From contig NZ_JAIQDG010000038.1 of the NCBI RefSeq assembly GCF_020037125.1, positions 1 to 64,000 of the forward strand: DNA of 64,000 bases, read 5' to 3'. The position numbers were made by a program, and so were the translations under genes. The DNA is from Myxococcus sp. RHSTA-1-4. GTDB taxonomy: Bacteria > Myxococcota > Myxococcia > Myxococcales > Myxococcaceae. Below, piece after piece: positions 18,887 to 28,258 of this stretch; positions within the stretch are counted from its first letter, which is position 1; each line of letters begins with the position of its first letter. The notes under the pieces were generated by a model, which saw nothing but the letters and a program-made list of their open reading frames with translations, made no database searches and was not told where the DNA came from.

Positions 18887-21800
18887 TTACTTGCGGGGCC
18901 CACGTCCCCTGGCGGCCTGCTGGCGGCGCCCCATGGCCGCCCGGCGCCGCTCCGCCTCGTCCTGGATGGACCGGGCCTGCTCCTTCGCGGCCACCTCTCC
19001 GGACTCGGCGCTGCCCAGGTGCCGGGCCAGCGCGCTGACGGTGGTGAGCTTGAAGAGGTCTACCAGCGCCAGGTTCGCGCCCAGCTCCTCGCGCAGGCGG
19101 CGGTGCGCCTGGGCGATGAGCATGGAGTTGCCGCCCAGCTCGAAGAAGTTGTCGTGCAGGCCCACCTCGCCCACCTTGAGCACCTGCTGCCAGATGGCGG
19201 CGATGCGGCGCTCCAGCTCGCTCTGCGGCGGGGCGTAGGCGGCGGCCAGCGCGGGGCGCTCGCCCTCCGGGACGGGCAGGGCGCGCGTGTCCACCTTGCC
19301 GTTGGGCGACAACGGCAGCGCCGGCAGCGCGAGGAAGGCGGACGGCACCATGTACGGCGGCAGCGACTCCGCGAGGAAGCCGTGCAAATCACTGCTGGTG
19401 GGCGCGGGCTCGGACAGCACCACGTAGGCCACGAGGCGCCGGTCTCCCGGCGTGTCCTCGCGCGCCATGACGAAGGCGTCGCGCACGGCGGGGTGGCGGC
19501 GGACGGCGGCCTCCACCTCGCCCAGCTCGATGCGGAAGCCGCGAATCTTCACCTGGTCGTCCGCGCGGTGCAGGTACTCCAGCACGCCGTCCGGCAGCCA
19601 CCGGGCCACGTCGCCGGTGCGGTACATGCGCTCACCGGGACGGAAGGGGTTGGCGACGAAGCGCTCCGCCGTCAGCTCCGGCCGGCGCCAGTAGCCGCGC
19701 GCCACGCCCGTGCCGCCCACGTACAGCTCGCCCGCGCAGCCCACGGGCACGGGCTGGCGCCGCGCGTCCAGCACGTACACGTCCGTGTTGATGATGGGCT
19801 TGCCGATGGGCATCCACGCGCGGCCCTTCAGGTCCTCCGGGCGCAGGTGGTGGTACGTGGTGCACACCGTCGTCTCCGTCAGGCCGTAGCCGTTGACGAC
19901 GGTGGTGGTGCCCAGCAGCGCCTCCACGTCGCCGGCCACCAGCGCCTCACCGCCGCTGAGCACCAGCCGCACCGGCGGCAGCGTGTCCTTGCGCGCGTTG
20001 AGCCCGGCGATGACCGCGGGCACGGTGCTGACGATGCTGATGTGGTGCCGCGCGATGAGCCCCAGCAGCAGCTCCGCGTCCAGCACCTCGCCCTCGGTGG
20101 GCAGCACCAGCGCGGCGCCCGTGCACAGGGGAGGAAGCACCTCGCCCACGAAGCTGGCGGACGCCACGGAGGTGAGCGGCAGCATCCGGTCCGCCACGCC
20201 CGGCGCGTAGGACTCCACGAACGAGCGGACGAGGTTCGCCAGCCCGCCGTGCTCCAGCATCACGCCCTTGGGCTGGCCCGTGGAGCCGGACGTGTACACG
20301 AGGCACGCCAGGTCCTCCGGCCGCAGCGCCACCGGCTCCGGCGGAGTCGTGGACGCCGCCGCGCTCCAGTCCAGGTCCTTGTCCAGGCTGACCACCCGCA
20401 CCGGCCCGCCGCTCACGTGCGACGCGAGCTGCCCGTGCAGCCAGGACTGGGTGAGCAGCAGCGGCGTGCCCGCGTCGGAGAGGATGAAGGTCAGCCGCTC
20501 CACCGGGTACGCCGGGTCGATGGGGACGTAGGCCGCGCCCGTGGAGAGCACGCCCAGCACCGCGGCCACCATCTCCACCGAGCGCTCCAGGCACAGGCCC
20601 ACCACCGAGCCACGCCCCACGCCCTGCTCGCGCAGCCACGCGGCGAGGAAGCCGGCGCGCTGGTGCAGCTCGCGATAGGTGAGCTGCTCGTCGCGGAACA
20701 TCACCGCCGCGGCGTCCGGCGTGCGCGCGGCCTGCGCGGCGAAGAGGCCGGGCAGCAGCGAGCCGTCCAGGGACACGCGGGGCCCGGACTGCATGGCGAG
20801 CAGCTTCTGGCGCTCCGCTTCGGGCAGCAGCGGCAGGTCCGCCAGCGCGCGCTTCGGGTCCGCCACGAGGCCGGCGAGCAGCGTGCGCAGGTGGCCCGTC
20901 ATCCGGGCGATGGTGGCCGTGTCGAAGAGGTCGGTGTTGTACTCGAAGGAGGCGACCAGCTCGCCCGCGGCCTCGCCCATGGTGAGCGTGAGGTCGAACT
21001 GGGCGCCGCCGTGGTCCAGCGGCAGCGACTCCAGCGGCAGCCCGGCCAGCTCCGAGCGGGCGCCCGGAATGTCCAGCGCGAAGGCGGTGAGGCCGCGCTC
21101 GTCCAGGCGGGCCGCGCGCTGGTACACGAACATCACCTGGAACAGCGGCGAGCGGCTGTGGTCCCTCACCGGCTGGAGCTTGTCCACCAGCACGTTGAAG
21201 GGCTGGTCCTGGTGCTCCAGGGCCTCCAGCACCGTGCGCCGCGTGGAGGCCAGGTAGTCCGTGAAGGACAGCGCGGCGGAGGGCCGGGTGCGCACCACCA
21301 GCGGGTTGACGAAGTAGCCCGCCACGTTGGCCAGCTCGGCGCGGTGACGGCCCGCGCTCACCACGCCCACCGTGAAGTCCTCCTGCCCGGTGTAGCGGTG
21401 CAGCAGCACCTGGAAGGCGGCCTGCAACAGCATGTTCAGCGTGGCGCCCTGCTCGCGCGCCAGCGCCTTGAGGCCCGCGGTCAGCGAGGAGTCGAGGCGC
21501 TCGGTGTGGACGCGGCCGGCGTACGTCTGCACGGGGGGACGGGGCCGGTCCGTGGGCAGGTCCAGCACCGGCGGCGGGCCGGCGAGCTGCTCACGCCAGT
21601 AGCGCTCCAGCGCCGCGCCGCGCGGGCTGGCCAGCAGCTCCGCCTGCCACCGCGCGAAGTCCGCGTAGGTGCGCGCGGGCTTCGGCAGGGTGAGGCTCTT
21701 CCCTGAGCGCAGGGCGGGGTAGAGCGCCTCCAGCTCCTCCGCCATGACGGCCAGGGAGCCGAAGTCGGTGACGATGTGGTGCATCGCCAGCAGCAGCGCG

Positions 21801-24355
21801 TGGTCGTCCGGCGCGCGCGTGTACAGGCGCACGCGCAGCAGCGGCCCGGCCTCCAAATCAAAGGGCCGGCGCGCCTCCGTGGACAGGCGCTCGCGCAGCG
21901 CGGCGTCGTCCCAGCCGCGGGCATCCACCGTCTCGAAGTCCAGCGGCAGCGCCTCGTGGATGCGCTGCACGGGACCGGACGGCGTCAGGGCGAAGGTGGT
22001 GCGCAGCGCGGGGTGGCGGGCGACGAGCGCCTCGAACGCGCGCCGCAGTGCCTCCACGTCCAGCGCGGCGCGCACGCGCACGGCGACGGGCACGTGGTAC
22101 GCGGCGCTCCCGGGCGCGAGCTGGTGCAGGAACCAGAGCGCCTGCTGGCCGCCGGACAGCGGGGCCTCGCCCGCGCTCTCGTTCGACGCCGCGACGGCGG
22201 GCCCGGCCGCGGAGGACGGGGGCGCGGAGAGCAGCGCCAGCACGGTGTCCGCCAGCTTCTCCAGCGAGTCGCCCTGGAGGATGCCGGCCAGCGGCACGTC
22301 CACGCCGAGGCCCGAGTCGAGGGCGCTCTTGAAGTCGATGGCCATCAGCGAGTCCACGCCATAAACGTGGAGTGGGCTCTTCGGGTCCACCTGTGACGCG
22401 GGCAGGCGCAGCACCGCGGCGGCCTGCTCCTGGAGGAACACGGACAGCAGCGCGCGGCGCGCCCCCGCGTCCGTCACGGCGGTCAGCGCCTTCTGGATGA
22501 AGCTCGGCTCGCGCGCGGCGGGGGCCGCCTCCCGGGCCGCCTGCGCGGGCGCGGACTCGGAGGCCGCCTTCGCGGGCGGCTCGGCCGGCGCGGACTCCAG
22601 GATGCTCTGGTGCAGCACCTCCAGGCCGCCGGACAGGAAGTCCGCGCGGGTGGCGAAGCGCTGAATCTTCCCGCTCGACGTCTTCGGGAGGCTGCCGCTC
22701 TGGATGAGCACCACCGCGTACACCTGGAGCTCGTGCGCGTCGGCGACGGCCTGCCGGATGGAGCGCGCGAGCGCGTCCAGGTCCACGCCGCCCGACTCCA
22801 CGGCGCGGCGGTCCACCTCCTGCACCACCACCAGCCGCTCCTCGCCGTCCTTCTCGACTGAGAACGTCGCGCCGCAGCCCGGGCGCAGCGCCGGGTGCAC
22901 GGGCTCCACGGTGCGCTCGATGTCGTGCGGGTAGTGGTTGCGGCCGCGGATGATGATGAGGTCCTTCAACCGGCCGGTGACGAACAGCTCGCCGCCGTCC
23001 AGGAAGCCCAGGTCGCCGGTGCGCAGGTAGCGCGCGTCGTCCCCGGGCACCTTCCCGCCGAAGGCCGCCGCCGACTGCTCCGGGCGGTTCCAGTAGCCCA
23101 GCGCCACGCTGGGGCCGGACACCCAGATTTCACCCACCTGGCCCGGCGGCAGCACCGCCCCCGTCTCCGGGTGGGCGATGACGAGCCGCTGCCCGTCCAG
23201 GTCGCGGCCCGAGCCCACCAGCGTCTGCGCGCCCGGGCGCTCCGGGGTGGACGGCTCCACGCGGTGGCCCTTGAGCGCGGCGGCGTCCACGGTGCGCAGC
23301 ACCGGCGCCTCCCGCTTGAGGCCGCCCGACGCGATGAGCGTGCCCTCCGCCAGGCCGTAGCAGGGGTAGAACGCCTCCATCCGGAAGCCGCACGGAGCGA
23401 ACGTCTCCGCGAAGCGGCGCAGCGTCTCCGGCTGGAGCGGCTCGGCGCCGTTGAAGGCCAGGTCCCACCGGCTCAAGTCCAGCGCGTCGCGCTCCTGGGG
23501 CGTCACCTTCCGCGTGCACAGGTCATACGCGAAGTTGGGCCCGCCGCTGGTGGTGGCCCCGTACTTCGACACCGCCTGCAGCCAGCGCAGCGGGCGCTTG
23601 AGGAAGTCCACCGGCGACATCAGCACCACCGGGAAGCCGCCGTACAGCGGCTGGAGGATGCCGCCGATGAGGCCCATGTCGTGGTACGGCGGCAGCCAGA
23701 TGACGCCCCGGCTGTCCTTCGAGTGCCCGAAGCACCCGTGGATCAGCGCCGAGTTGTGCATCAGGTTGGCGTGCGACAGCACCACGCCCTTGGGCGAAGA
23801 CGTGGAGCCGGACGTGTATTGGAGGAAGACGGTGGTGCTGGCCTCGGCGCCCGGGTCCTTCCAGCCCTCGCCGGTGGACTCGTCCAGCGTGTCCGTGGCC
23901 AGCCAGTGCAGCGCCCGCAGCTCCGGCGCCTGCTCGAAGAGCATCTCCCCCATGCCGAGGATGAAGTCGGTGGTGAGGGCGATGGTGGCCTGCGCGTCCT
24001 GGCAGATGGCCATCAGCCGGGGCAGGGTGCGCCCCAGCCGCATCGGGTCCGGCGGGTAGATGGGGACGGCGATGACGCCCGCGTAGAGGCAGCCGAAGAA
24101 GCCGGCGATGTAGTCCAGCCCCGGCGGATACAGCAGCAGCGCGCGCTGGCCCCGGCAGCCCCGCGCCTGCAGCGCCGCGGCGATGGCGCGCGCCTTCCGG
24201 TCCAGCTCCGCGTAGGACAGGTGGAGCTCTTCCGACTCACCGTCCACCAGGAAGGTGAAGCCACGCTGCCGGGGCTGCCGCTCCGCGCGCACCCGCAGGA
24301 GCTCCACCAACGTGTCACAGCGTGTATCCAGGTCCGGTGGCAGTCCGGCGGGCAT
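18887..24355 (-). CDS. Fatty acyl-AMP ligase fused to ACP-C-A-PCP (lipo-initiating NRPS)
   Basis: First gene of the operon, 1822 aa. Residues 1-590 are a fatty acyl-AMP ligase (QYTSGSTSSPKG, WLPPYHDMGL, the FAAL-type insertion near 240-275), which activates a free fatty acid and loads the ACP at about 640-715 (YGVDSL, Ser669). A condensation domain (about 735-1180) follows with HHIVTDF: His and Asp are kept and the final Gly is Phe. The adenylation domain (about 1200-1690) has VYTSGSTGQPKG, but the segment that normally carries the FDxS Asp reads SVASASFVGEV. Alignment puts Ala1400 at that Asp, so the substrate may not be a standard alpha-amino acid. The PCP (ELGGNSML) and an Arg/Gln-rich tail end the protein. 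The ATG at 24355 is preceded by AGGAGG at good spacing. I infer N- or O-acylation of the first building block by a host fatty acid. Confidence 0.95.
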   Translation of the reverse strand: MPAGLPPDLDTRCDTLVELLRVRAERQPRQRGFTFLVDGESEELHLSYAELDRKARAIAAALQARGCRGQRALLLYPPGLDYIAGFFGCLYAGVIAVPIYPPDPMRLGRTLPRLMAICQDAQATIALTTDFILGMGEMLFEQAPELRALHWLATDTLDESTGEGWKDPGAEASTTVFLQYTSGSTSSPKGVVLSHANLMHNSALIHGCFGHSKDSRGVIWLPPYHDMGLIGGILQPLYGGFPVVLMSPVDFLKRPLRWLQAVSKYGATTSGGPNFAYDLCTRKVTPQERDALDLSRWDLAFNGAEPLQPETLRRFAETFAPCGFRMEAFYPCYGLAEGTLIASGGLKREAPVLRTVDAAALKGHRVEPSTPERPGAQTLVGSGRDLDGQRLVIAHPETGAVLPPGQVGEIWVSGPSVALGYWNRPEQSAAAFGGKVPGDDARYLRTGDLGFLDGGELFVTGRLKDLIIIRGRNHYPHDIERTVEPVHPALRPGCGATFSVEKDGEERLVVVQEVDRRAVESGGVDLDALARSIRQAVADAHELQVYAVVLIQSGSLPKTSSGKIQRFATRADFLSGGLEVLHQSILESAPAEPPAKAASESAPAQAAREAAPAAREPSFIQKALTAVTDAGARRALLSVFLQEQAAAVLRLPASQVDPKSPLHVYGVDSLMAIDFKSALDSGLGVDVPLAGILQGDSLEKLADTVLALLSAPPSSAAGPAVAASNESAGEAPLSGGQQALWFLHQLAPGSAAYHVPVAVRVRAALDVEALRRAFEALVARHPALRTTFALTPSGPVQRIHEALPLDFETVDARGWDDAALRERLSTEARRPFDLEAGPLLRVRLYTRAPDDHALLLAMHHIVTDFGSLAVMAEELEALYPALRSGKSLTLPKPARTYADFARWQAELLASPRGAALERYWREQLAGPPPVLDLPTDRPRPPVQTYAGRVHTERLDSSLTAGLKALAREQGATLNMLLQAAFQVLLHRYTGQEDFTVGVVSAGRHRAELANVAGYFVNPLVVRTRPSAALSFTDYLASTRRTVLEALEHQDQPFNVLVDKLQPVRDHSRSPLFQVMFVYQRAARLDERGLTAFALDIPGARSELAGLPLESLPLDHGGAQFDLTLTMGEAAGELVASFEYNTDLFDTATIARMTGHLRTLLAGLVADPKRALADLPLLPEAERQKLLAMQSGPRVSLDGSLLPGLFAAQAARTPDAAAVMFRDEQLTYRELHQRAGFLAAWLREQGVGRGSVVGLCLERSVEMVAAVLGVLSTGAAYVPIDPAYPVERLTFILSDAGTPLLLTQSWLHGQLASHVSGGPVRVVSLDKDLDWSAAASTTPPEPVALRPEDLACLVYTSGSTGQPKGVMLEHGGLANLVRSFVESYAPGVADRMLPLTSVASASFVGEVLPPLCTGAALVLPTEGEVLDAELLLGLIARHHISIVSTVPAVIAGLNARKDTLPPVRLVLSGGEALVAGDVEALLGTTTVVNGYGLTETTVCTTYHHLRPEDLKGRAWMPIGKPIINTDVYVLDARRQPVPVGCAGELYVGGTGVARGYWRRPELTAERFVANPFRPGERMYRTGDVARWLPDGVLEYLHRADDQVKIRGFRIELGEVEAAVRRHPAVRDAFVMAREDTPGDRRLVAYVVLSEPAPTSSDLHGFLAESLPPYMVPSAFLALPALPLSPNGKVDTRALPVPEGERPALAAAYAPPQSELERRIAAIWQQVLKVGEVGLHDNFFELGGNSMLIAQAHRRLREELGANLALVDLFKLTTVSALARHLGSAESGEVAAKEQARSIQDEAERRRAAMGRRQQAARGRGPRK

Positions 24356-24869
24356 GACGCCTCCTCGATGTATCGCTCGTGGTGTCAGCCCCGTGTTTCA
24401 GTGGAAGACGGGTGCTGTGAGACAGGTCCTGTTATCAGGCTGTCTCGGGGGGCAGTGGATGGAGACGGGCCGGTTAAACCAAATGGAACTGACTCAAGGG
24501 AGTGACACCGGGTGAAGCCCGTGTATCTCCCCTCGCCCCCAGCTCACGCTCGGCCGGGACGGAGCGCCCTGGAGCCCGGGTGATGCGCGGAGTGAGGGCA
24601 GGCAGGCTCGGCCTGGGGTTGTAGGGAGATGTCGGGCGGTCTGTAGGCATGGGGGGGTAGGCAAAGACTCCAGGACTCCAGGTAAGCGGCATAATCACAG
24701 CCCGGGCGCATTCTTGCAAACCGGACAAACTGCCATCCGTGAAAAGCCGCCCTGGGGGGTTGGGCGGCCGGGGGAGCAGGCCCGGGGTGACGGGGAGGGG
24801 GGCCCTCGTGCCAGCGCGCTGGCGGCAGCACCTTTGCGCGAGCAACCGCTCTGTCGAAGGAGGCCGCTC
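24356..24869. other. Divergent intergenic region holding the biosynthetic operon leader
   Basis: These 514 bp separate the start of the leftward biosynthetic operon from the rightward DUF2383 gene. They contain the operon's Shine-Dalgarno AGGAGG (24360-24365), a dyad at 24419-24446, and two A/T-richer patches (about 24470-24495 and 24690-24735) that could hold the divergent promoters. I see no convincing sigma70 or sigma54 hexamer pair and no credible reading frame. Confidence 0.6.
24419..24446. promoter_or_regulatory. Nested dyad upstream of the FAAL gene
   Basis: Perfect 7-bp arms GAGACAG and CTGTCTC enclose GT plus a second 4-bp arm pair, CCTG and CAGG, around a TTAT loop. It lies 64-91 nt upstream of the FAAL start codon. 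It could be a repressor or activator operator, or a hairpin in the 5' leader of the operon mRNA. Confidence 0.4.
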
Positions 24870-25307
24870 ATGGCTCACGCCAGCAAGGATGTGGACACCC
24901 TCAATTCCTTCCTCCGCGGGGAGATCTCCGCCGTGGAGACCTACCGCCAGGCGCTCGGACATGTCTCGGACGACCGGCTCCGCGACGCGCTGGAGGACTG
25001 CCAGCATGACCACGAGCACCGGGTCGAGGAGCTTCGCGAGCGCATCCGCAAGCTGGGCGGCGAGCCCGCGGAGAGCTCGGGGCTGTGGGGCACCTTCTCG
25101 AAGCTCGTCCAGGGCGGCGCAGACATGCTGGGCGAGAAGACCGCCATCCAGGCCCTGGAAGAGGGCGAGGACCACGGTCTCCACGACTACCAGCGCGACG
25201 CGGACCAGGTGCATGGCGAGGTCCGCCGCTTCGTGAGGATGGAGCTGCTGCCCGCCCAGAAGCGGACCCACGAGCGGCTCAGCCGCCTGAAGCGCACCCT
25301 GCACTGA
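24870..25307 (+). CDS. DUF2383/PA2169-type four-helix-bundle protein
   Basis: Small protein of 145 aa, predicted cytosolic and all helical. It starts MAHASKDVDTLNSFLRGE and carries spaced acidic and His residues typical of ferritin-like bundles (EISAVETYRQAL, DCQHDHEHRVEELRERI, EEGEDHGLHDYQ). This pattern matches the DUF2383 (PA2169) family, whose role is not established but which is often linked to stress. The ATG at 24870 was chosen over an upstream in-frame start because GAAGGAGG lies 7 bp before it and the family begins here. It is transcribed away from the biosynthetic operon, so it is probably an independent stress-type gene. Confidence 0.8.
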   Translation: MAHASKDVDTLNSFLRGEISAVETYRQALGHVSDDRLRDALEDCQHDHEHRVEELRERIRKLGGEPAESSGLWGTFSKLVQGGADMLGEKTAIQALEEGEDHGLHDYQRDADQVHGEVRRFVRMELLPAQKRTHERLSRLKRTLH

Positions 25308-25562
25308 TGCATGGGTGACCTGTCACGTCGGGACGGCCCTTATCCCGGCGCATCCAGACGGGGCGCCCGAGCGGGCGCTCCGTCCCTTCGCCGCGCAGGC
25401 CCTCGCGCCCATCCTCCACGTCAGGCGCCACACGCCCCGTCCCTCGTTTTCGCCGGTCCTGAGAAAACGGGGAGACGTGTGCCGTGCGGGTGGGGGCCTT
25501 GGAGGTTGCCGGAGCGGCATGCGATACCTGGAGTCTTGTGGTCGCGCTTCGGGAGGCGAGGC

Positions 25563-26396
25563 ATGTTGCTGGACAGCGGTTCATCGGAACGCGATTCGGG
25601 CTCCGGGAGTGATCGGCGCGCGGAAGGCGGAGATTCCGACACCGCGACTTCCGGCGAGCCGTCCCGGCCCGAGCCCGAGGCCTCCCCGGCGCCCGTCTCC
25701 GCGCCCGGTTCCTCGCTGATCGACGCGAGCCTCGCGGGCTCCCTCAGCGCCAGTTGCGAGGCCCTGTTCCGCTCCACCGAGCGCGCCCTGCAGTGGGCGT
25801 GGAAGCTCCTGCAGCTCACGAAGAGCGGACCGGACGCGGGGCCCCTGGTGAGCGCGGCCCGGCTCAGTGCCATCGATTTCCTGGACCGCATCCCCCCGCA
25901 CGTGCGCCGGAGCGTGGTGGAGCTGCTGGGCTACAGCAGCCTGTGGGAGGCCATCTGCACGCGCCTGGGCCGTCCCCAGGCCCGCTCCCAGGAGGAGCTG
26001 CTGCGTGAGCTGGGCGAGGACCTCCAGCTCCTGCTGCGCGGAGCGCAGGCCCGGCTTGGCACCTCCGCCGCGCTGGAGCAGGGGCTGCTGGTCCACATGG
26101 GGCGCCTGCGCGAGGCGCGCGCCAGCGAGCCGGGCGCGCCGCTGGAGCTGCGCGCCATGCTGGACGCCTTCACCCATGCCGTGTCGGAGGTGATGGCCGC
26201 CGCGAGCGCCCACCGCCGTGCCTGGGAGGCCGCGGAGGGGGAACTGTCGGAGTCGGCCGCGTGGCTGGGGGCGGGCGACCCGGGCTTCTGCTCCTGGCTG
26301 GCGGAGCACCTCTCCGGCACCGTCTTCGCGTGGCGCCTGGCGCACTCCACCGTCCGCCTGTTGCGCGAGCTGGGCGAGCTGTCCGGCCAGCCTTGA
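25563..26396 (+). CDS. Protein of unknown function with disordered acidic N-terminus
   Basis: Protein of 277 aa that I do not recognise. Residues 1-60 are rich in Ser, Asp, Glu and Pro and look disordered. The rest is predicted helical and rich in Leu, Ala, Arg and Glu, with no signal peptide, membrane segment or catalytic motif I can name. The ATG at 25563 has GGGAGGCGAG just upstream; codons before it lack the strong G/C third-position bias of the body. It ends 16 bp from the end of the convergent Cys-cluster gene. An amphipathic helical structural or signalling-partner role is possible but unsupported. Confidence 0.7.
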   Translation: MLLDSGSSERDSGSGSDRRAEGGDSDTATSGEPSRPEPEASPAPVSAPGSSLIDASLAGSLSASCEALFRSTERALQWAWKLLQLTKSGPDAGPLVSAARLSAIDFLDRIPPHVRRSVVELLGYSSLWEAICTRLGRPQARSQEELLRELGEDLQLLLRGAQARLGTSAALEQGLLVHMGRLREARASEPGAPLELRAMLDAFTHAVSEVMAAASAHRRAWEAAEGELSESAAWLGAGDPGFCSWLAEHLSGTVFAWRLAHSTVRLLRELGELSGQP

Positions 26397-26412
26397 GCGT
26401 GGCGCCGGGCGC

Positions 26413-27507
26413 TCACGCCTCCACGAGGATGCGGTGGCGGTACAGCTCCACCAACACCTCCTCGGACAGGTCCGCCTGCTTCGCGTCCCTCAGATGCTGG
26501 CGCACCTTCTCCACGGGCTCGCGGCCGGTGAACTCCACCAGCAGGCCGTAGGCCTCGCCGGGCAGGGCGATGGCGTCGTAGTCGCTGTACGCGCCCAGGG
26601 CCACGCTGCCGTCCTGCATCCACTGGACGGTGGCGTCGGGGTTGAACTTGAGCGTGCGCGGCAGCCTGGGGAGCACGGCGGTGTCGTGGAGCTTCTCCAG
26701 CGTCTTCAGCTCGATGGTGCCGTCCAGGCCGAGCAGCTTCTCCAGCCCGTCCGCGGGCAGCTCGCGCACCAGACGGTAGCAGGCGCGGTAGTAGTCGGCC
26801 TCGCGGCCGGCGTGCTCCTTCCACAGCTCCGCATAGGCCTTCGCGGGGGGCGCGGTGTCGTCCAGGTCCTCCACGCCGAGCGGTGCGGGCTGGGTCTCCG
26901 CGCGGTCCTTCCCGGAGAGGACGTAGTCCGGCAGGAGCTGGAGCGCCGTCCAGCGCGAGAGCTGGATTTCAACGAGCGTGAGGTACGTCTTGAGGGACAT
27001 CCAGAACTTGCGGCCGTCGGCGCCCGCCACGTACTTGCAGAAGAAGGTGGAGCAGACGGCCTCGCGGTAGGGCCAGATGGTGCAGCCGCCGGAGTCCATG
27101 GCGAAGTAGGGGCAGCGCAGCGACGCGGCCCGGCCGAAGAACTGGTGTCCGTTCTTGTAGAGGAACTGGAACTTCGCCGGTGGCTTCACCCACTGCGGCG
27201 TCACGCCGACACGGCTGGCGATCTTCTCCTCCATGCGGCGGCGCCCCTCGGCGAGCTCCGGGCGCTCGTCGGACAGCAGCGCGCCCACGAGGAAGTTGGG
27301 CAGGCGCGGGGAGTAGGTGCAGCACTTGGTGTCGGGACGGAAGAAGCGATTCACGCCGTCCACGGAGTCGACGGCGCCCTGTGCGTTCTCCTTGCACATG
27401 GCGCAGTTGGAGCAGGTGGCCTTGGTCTCCTCCGGGACGTCCTGGTGGAGGAAGTCGGGGAGGAGGCCCTGGTAGAGCTGCGGGAGGCTGTCGAGGATGC
27501 GAGGCAT
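26413..27507 (-). CDS. Cys-cluster (YkgJ/UPF0153-like) protein
   Basis: Predicted soluble protein of 364 aa with three Cys clusters in the first half: CSNCAMC, KCCTYSP, then CPYF...CTIWPYREAVCSTFFC. This spacing resembles the zinc- or iron-chelating YkgJ-like family (CxxC...CCxYxP...CxxWP..P..CR.F.C). The C-terminal half is helical without recognised motifs. A metal-binding or Fe-S role is likely; the substrate is unknown. Upstream lies a DUF2378 gene in the same direction with a 23-bp gap, so the two probably form an operon. The start at 27507 was chosen because the longer frame would overlap the upstream gene. No good Shine-Dalgarno is visible, which fits translational coupling. Confidence 0.8.
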   Translation of the reverse strand: MPRILDSLPQLYQGLLPDFLHQDVPEETKATCSNCAMCKENAQGAVDSVDGVNRFFRPDTKCCTYSPRLPNFLVGALLSDERPELAEGRRRMEEKIASRVGVTPQWVKPPAKFQFLYKNGHQFFGRAASLRCPYFAMDSGGCTIWPYREAVCSTFFCKYVAGADGRKFWMSLKTYLTLVEIQLSRWTALQLLPDYVLSGKDRAETQPAPLGVEDLDDTAPPAKAYAELWKEHAGREADYYRACYRLVRELPADGLEKLLGLDGTIELKTLEKLHDTAVLPRLPRTLKFNPDATVQWMQDGSVALGAYSDYDAIALPGEAYGLLVEFTGREPVEKVRQHLRDAKQADLSEEVLVELYRHRILVEA

Positions 27508-27530
27508 GGTGGGCCGGGAGGGGAGGGAGG

Positions 27531-28091
27531 TCAGTGCGCGGACGGGTCGTCCCACTGGACGCGGTAGGTGCAGGACTCGGGGCCCTGGCGGGTGCGGGTG
27601 ATGAGGAGTCCTCGCACGCCGATGCGGTGGAGGCCCTCCTCGAGGACGCCCTCGACGAAGCCCTCGGTGGCCTCGGGTTCGTTGAACCAGAGGTCGGCGG
27701 CGGCGGGGCCCACGGCGGTGAGGCGTGTCTCGGTGAAGTTGTTGCCGCTGCGGAAGTTGTGCGTCATGCGTCCCAGCGAGCGCATGGGGCCGAGGACGCG
27801 GGCCATGGCGAGCACGGCCGCGCCCATGACGGTCTGCGCGTAGCCCTCAATCATGCGCCGGGCGAGCTGGCGCCGGGCCTCGTCCAGCGGGCGGTCGGGA
27901 TACAGGGCGCGGCCCGTCTCGTCGAGGCACTGCACCCAGACGGCATGGGGGTACGCGGCCAGCAGGGGCGCGTCCAGGTCCAGGCCCAGCGTCTTCAGCC
28001 GGGCCCGAAGCTCCGGCGGCAGGTCGCCGTCGAGCGTCCTGCGGTACAGGCTCTCCACCGTGTTGCTGAAGATGACGCGCTCGTTGTTCAT
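27531..28091 (-). CDS. DUF2378 family protein (myxobacterial)
   Basis: Protein of 186 aa matching the Myxococcus-expanded DUF2378/TIGR02265 family: an N-terminal FSNTVESLYRR segment, a central helical LARRMIEGYAQTVMGAA region and a C-terminal TRTRQGPESCTYRVQWD strand pair. The family's biochemical function is unknown; many copies occur in each Myxococcus genome. The start at 28091 is preceded by GGAAAGAA. It probably heads a two-gene operon with the downstream Cys-cluster gene, suggesting that the pair acts together, perhaps as a metal-dependent modification or sensing module (inference). Confidence 0.88.
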   Translation of the reverse strand: MNNERVIFSNTVESLYRRTLDGDLPPELRARLKTLGLDLDAPLLAAYPHAVWVQCLDETGRALYPDRPLDEARRQLARRMIEGYAQTVMGAAVLAMARVLGPMRSLGRMTHNFRSGNNFTETRLTAVGPAAADLWFNEPEATEGFVEGVLEEGLHRIGVRGLLITRTRQGPESCTYRVQWDDPSAH

Positions 28092-28258
28092 GGGGCGCGC
28101 ATTCTTTCCAGAGCCCACCTCCGGAGGCCAGTCCCCTGGGTGTGTCCTCGTGGGTGGAGACAACTGGCCCCCGGGAGTGCGGATGGCGCGGAGTGAGCGA
28201 TGCTTCAGTTCTGCACATCTCCCCTGGGAGCCAGTCCAGGGAGGGATGGAAACGTGGC

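Noticed and set aside
3332..21706. Very long open frames antisense to the PKS genes (thousands of codons, plus strand)
   Set aside because: They are mirror images of real genes with G/C-biased third positions; their products are low-complexity Arg/Gly/Ala/His/Leu-rich with no domains.
22895..24505. Plus-strand open frame opposite the FAAL domain
   Set aside because: Antisense shadow of clearly recognised FAAL motifs; product lacks any motif.
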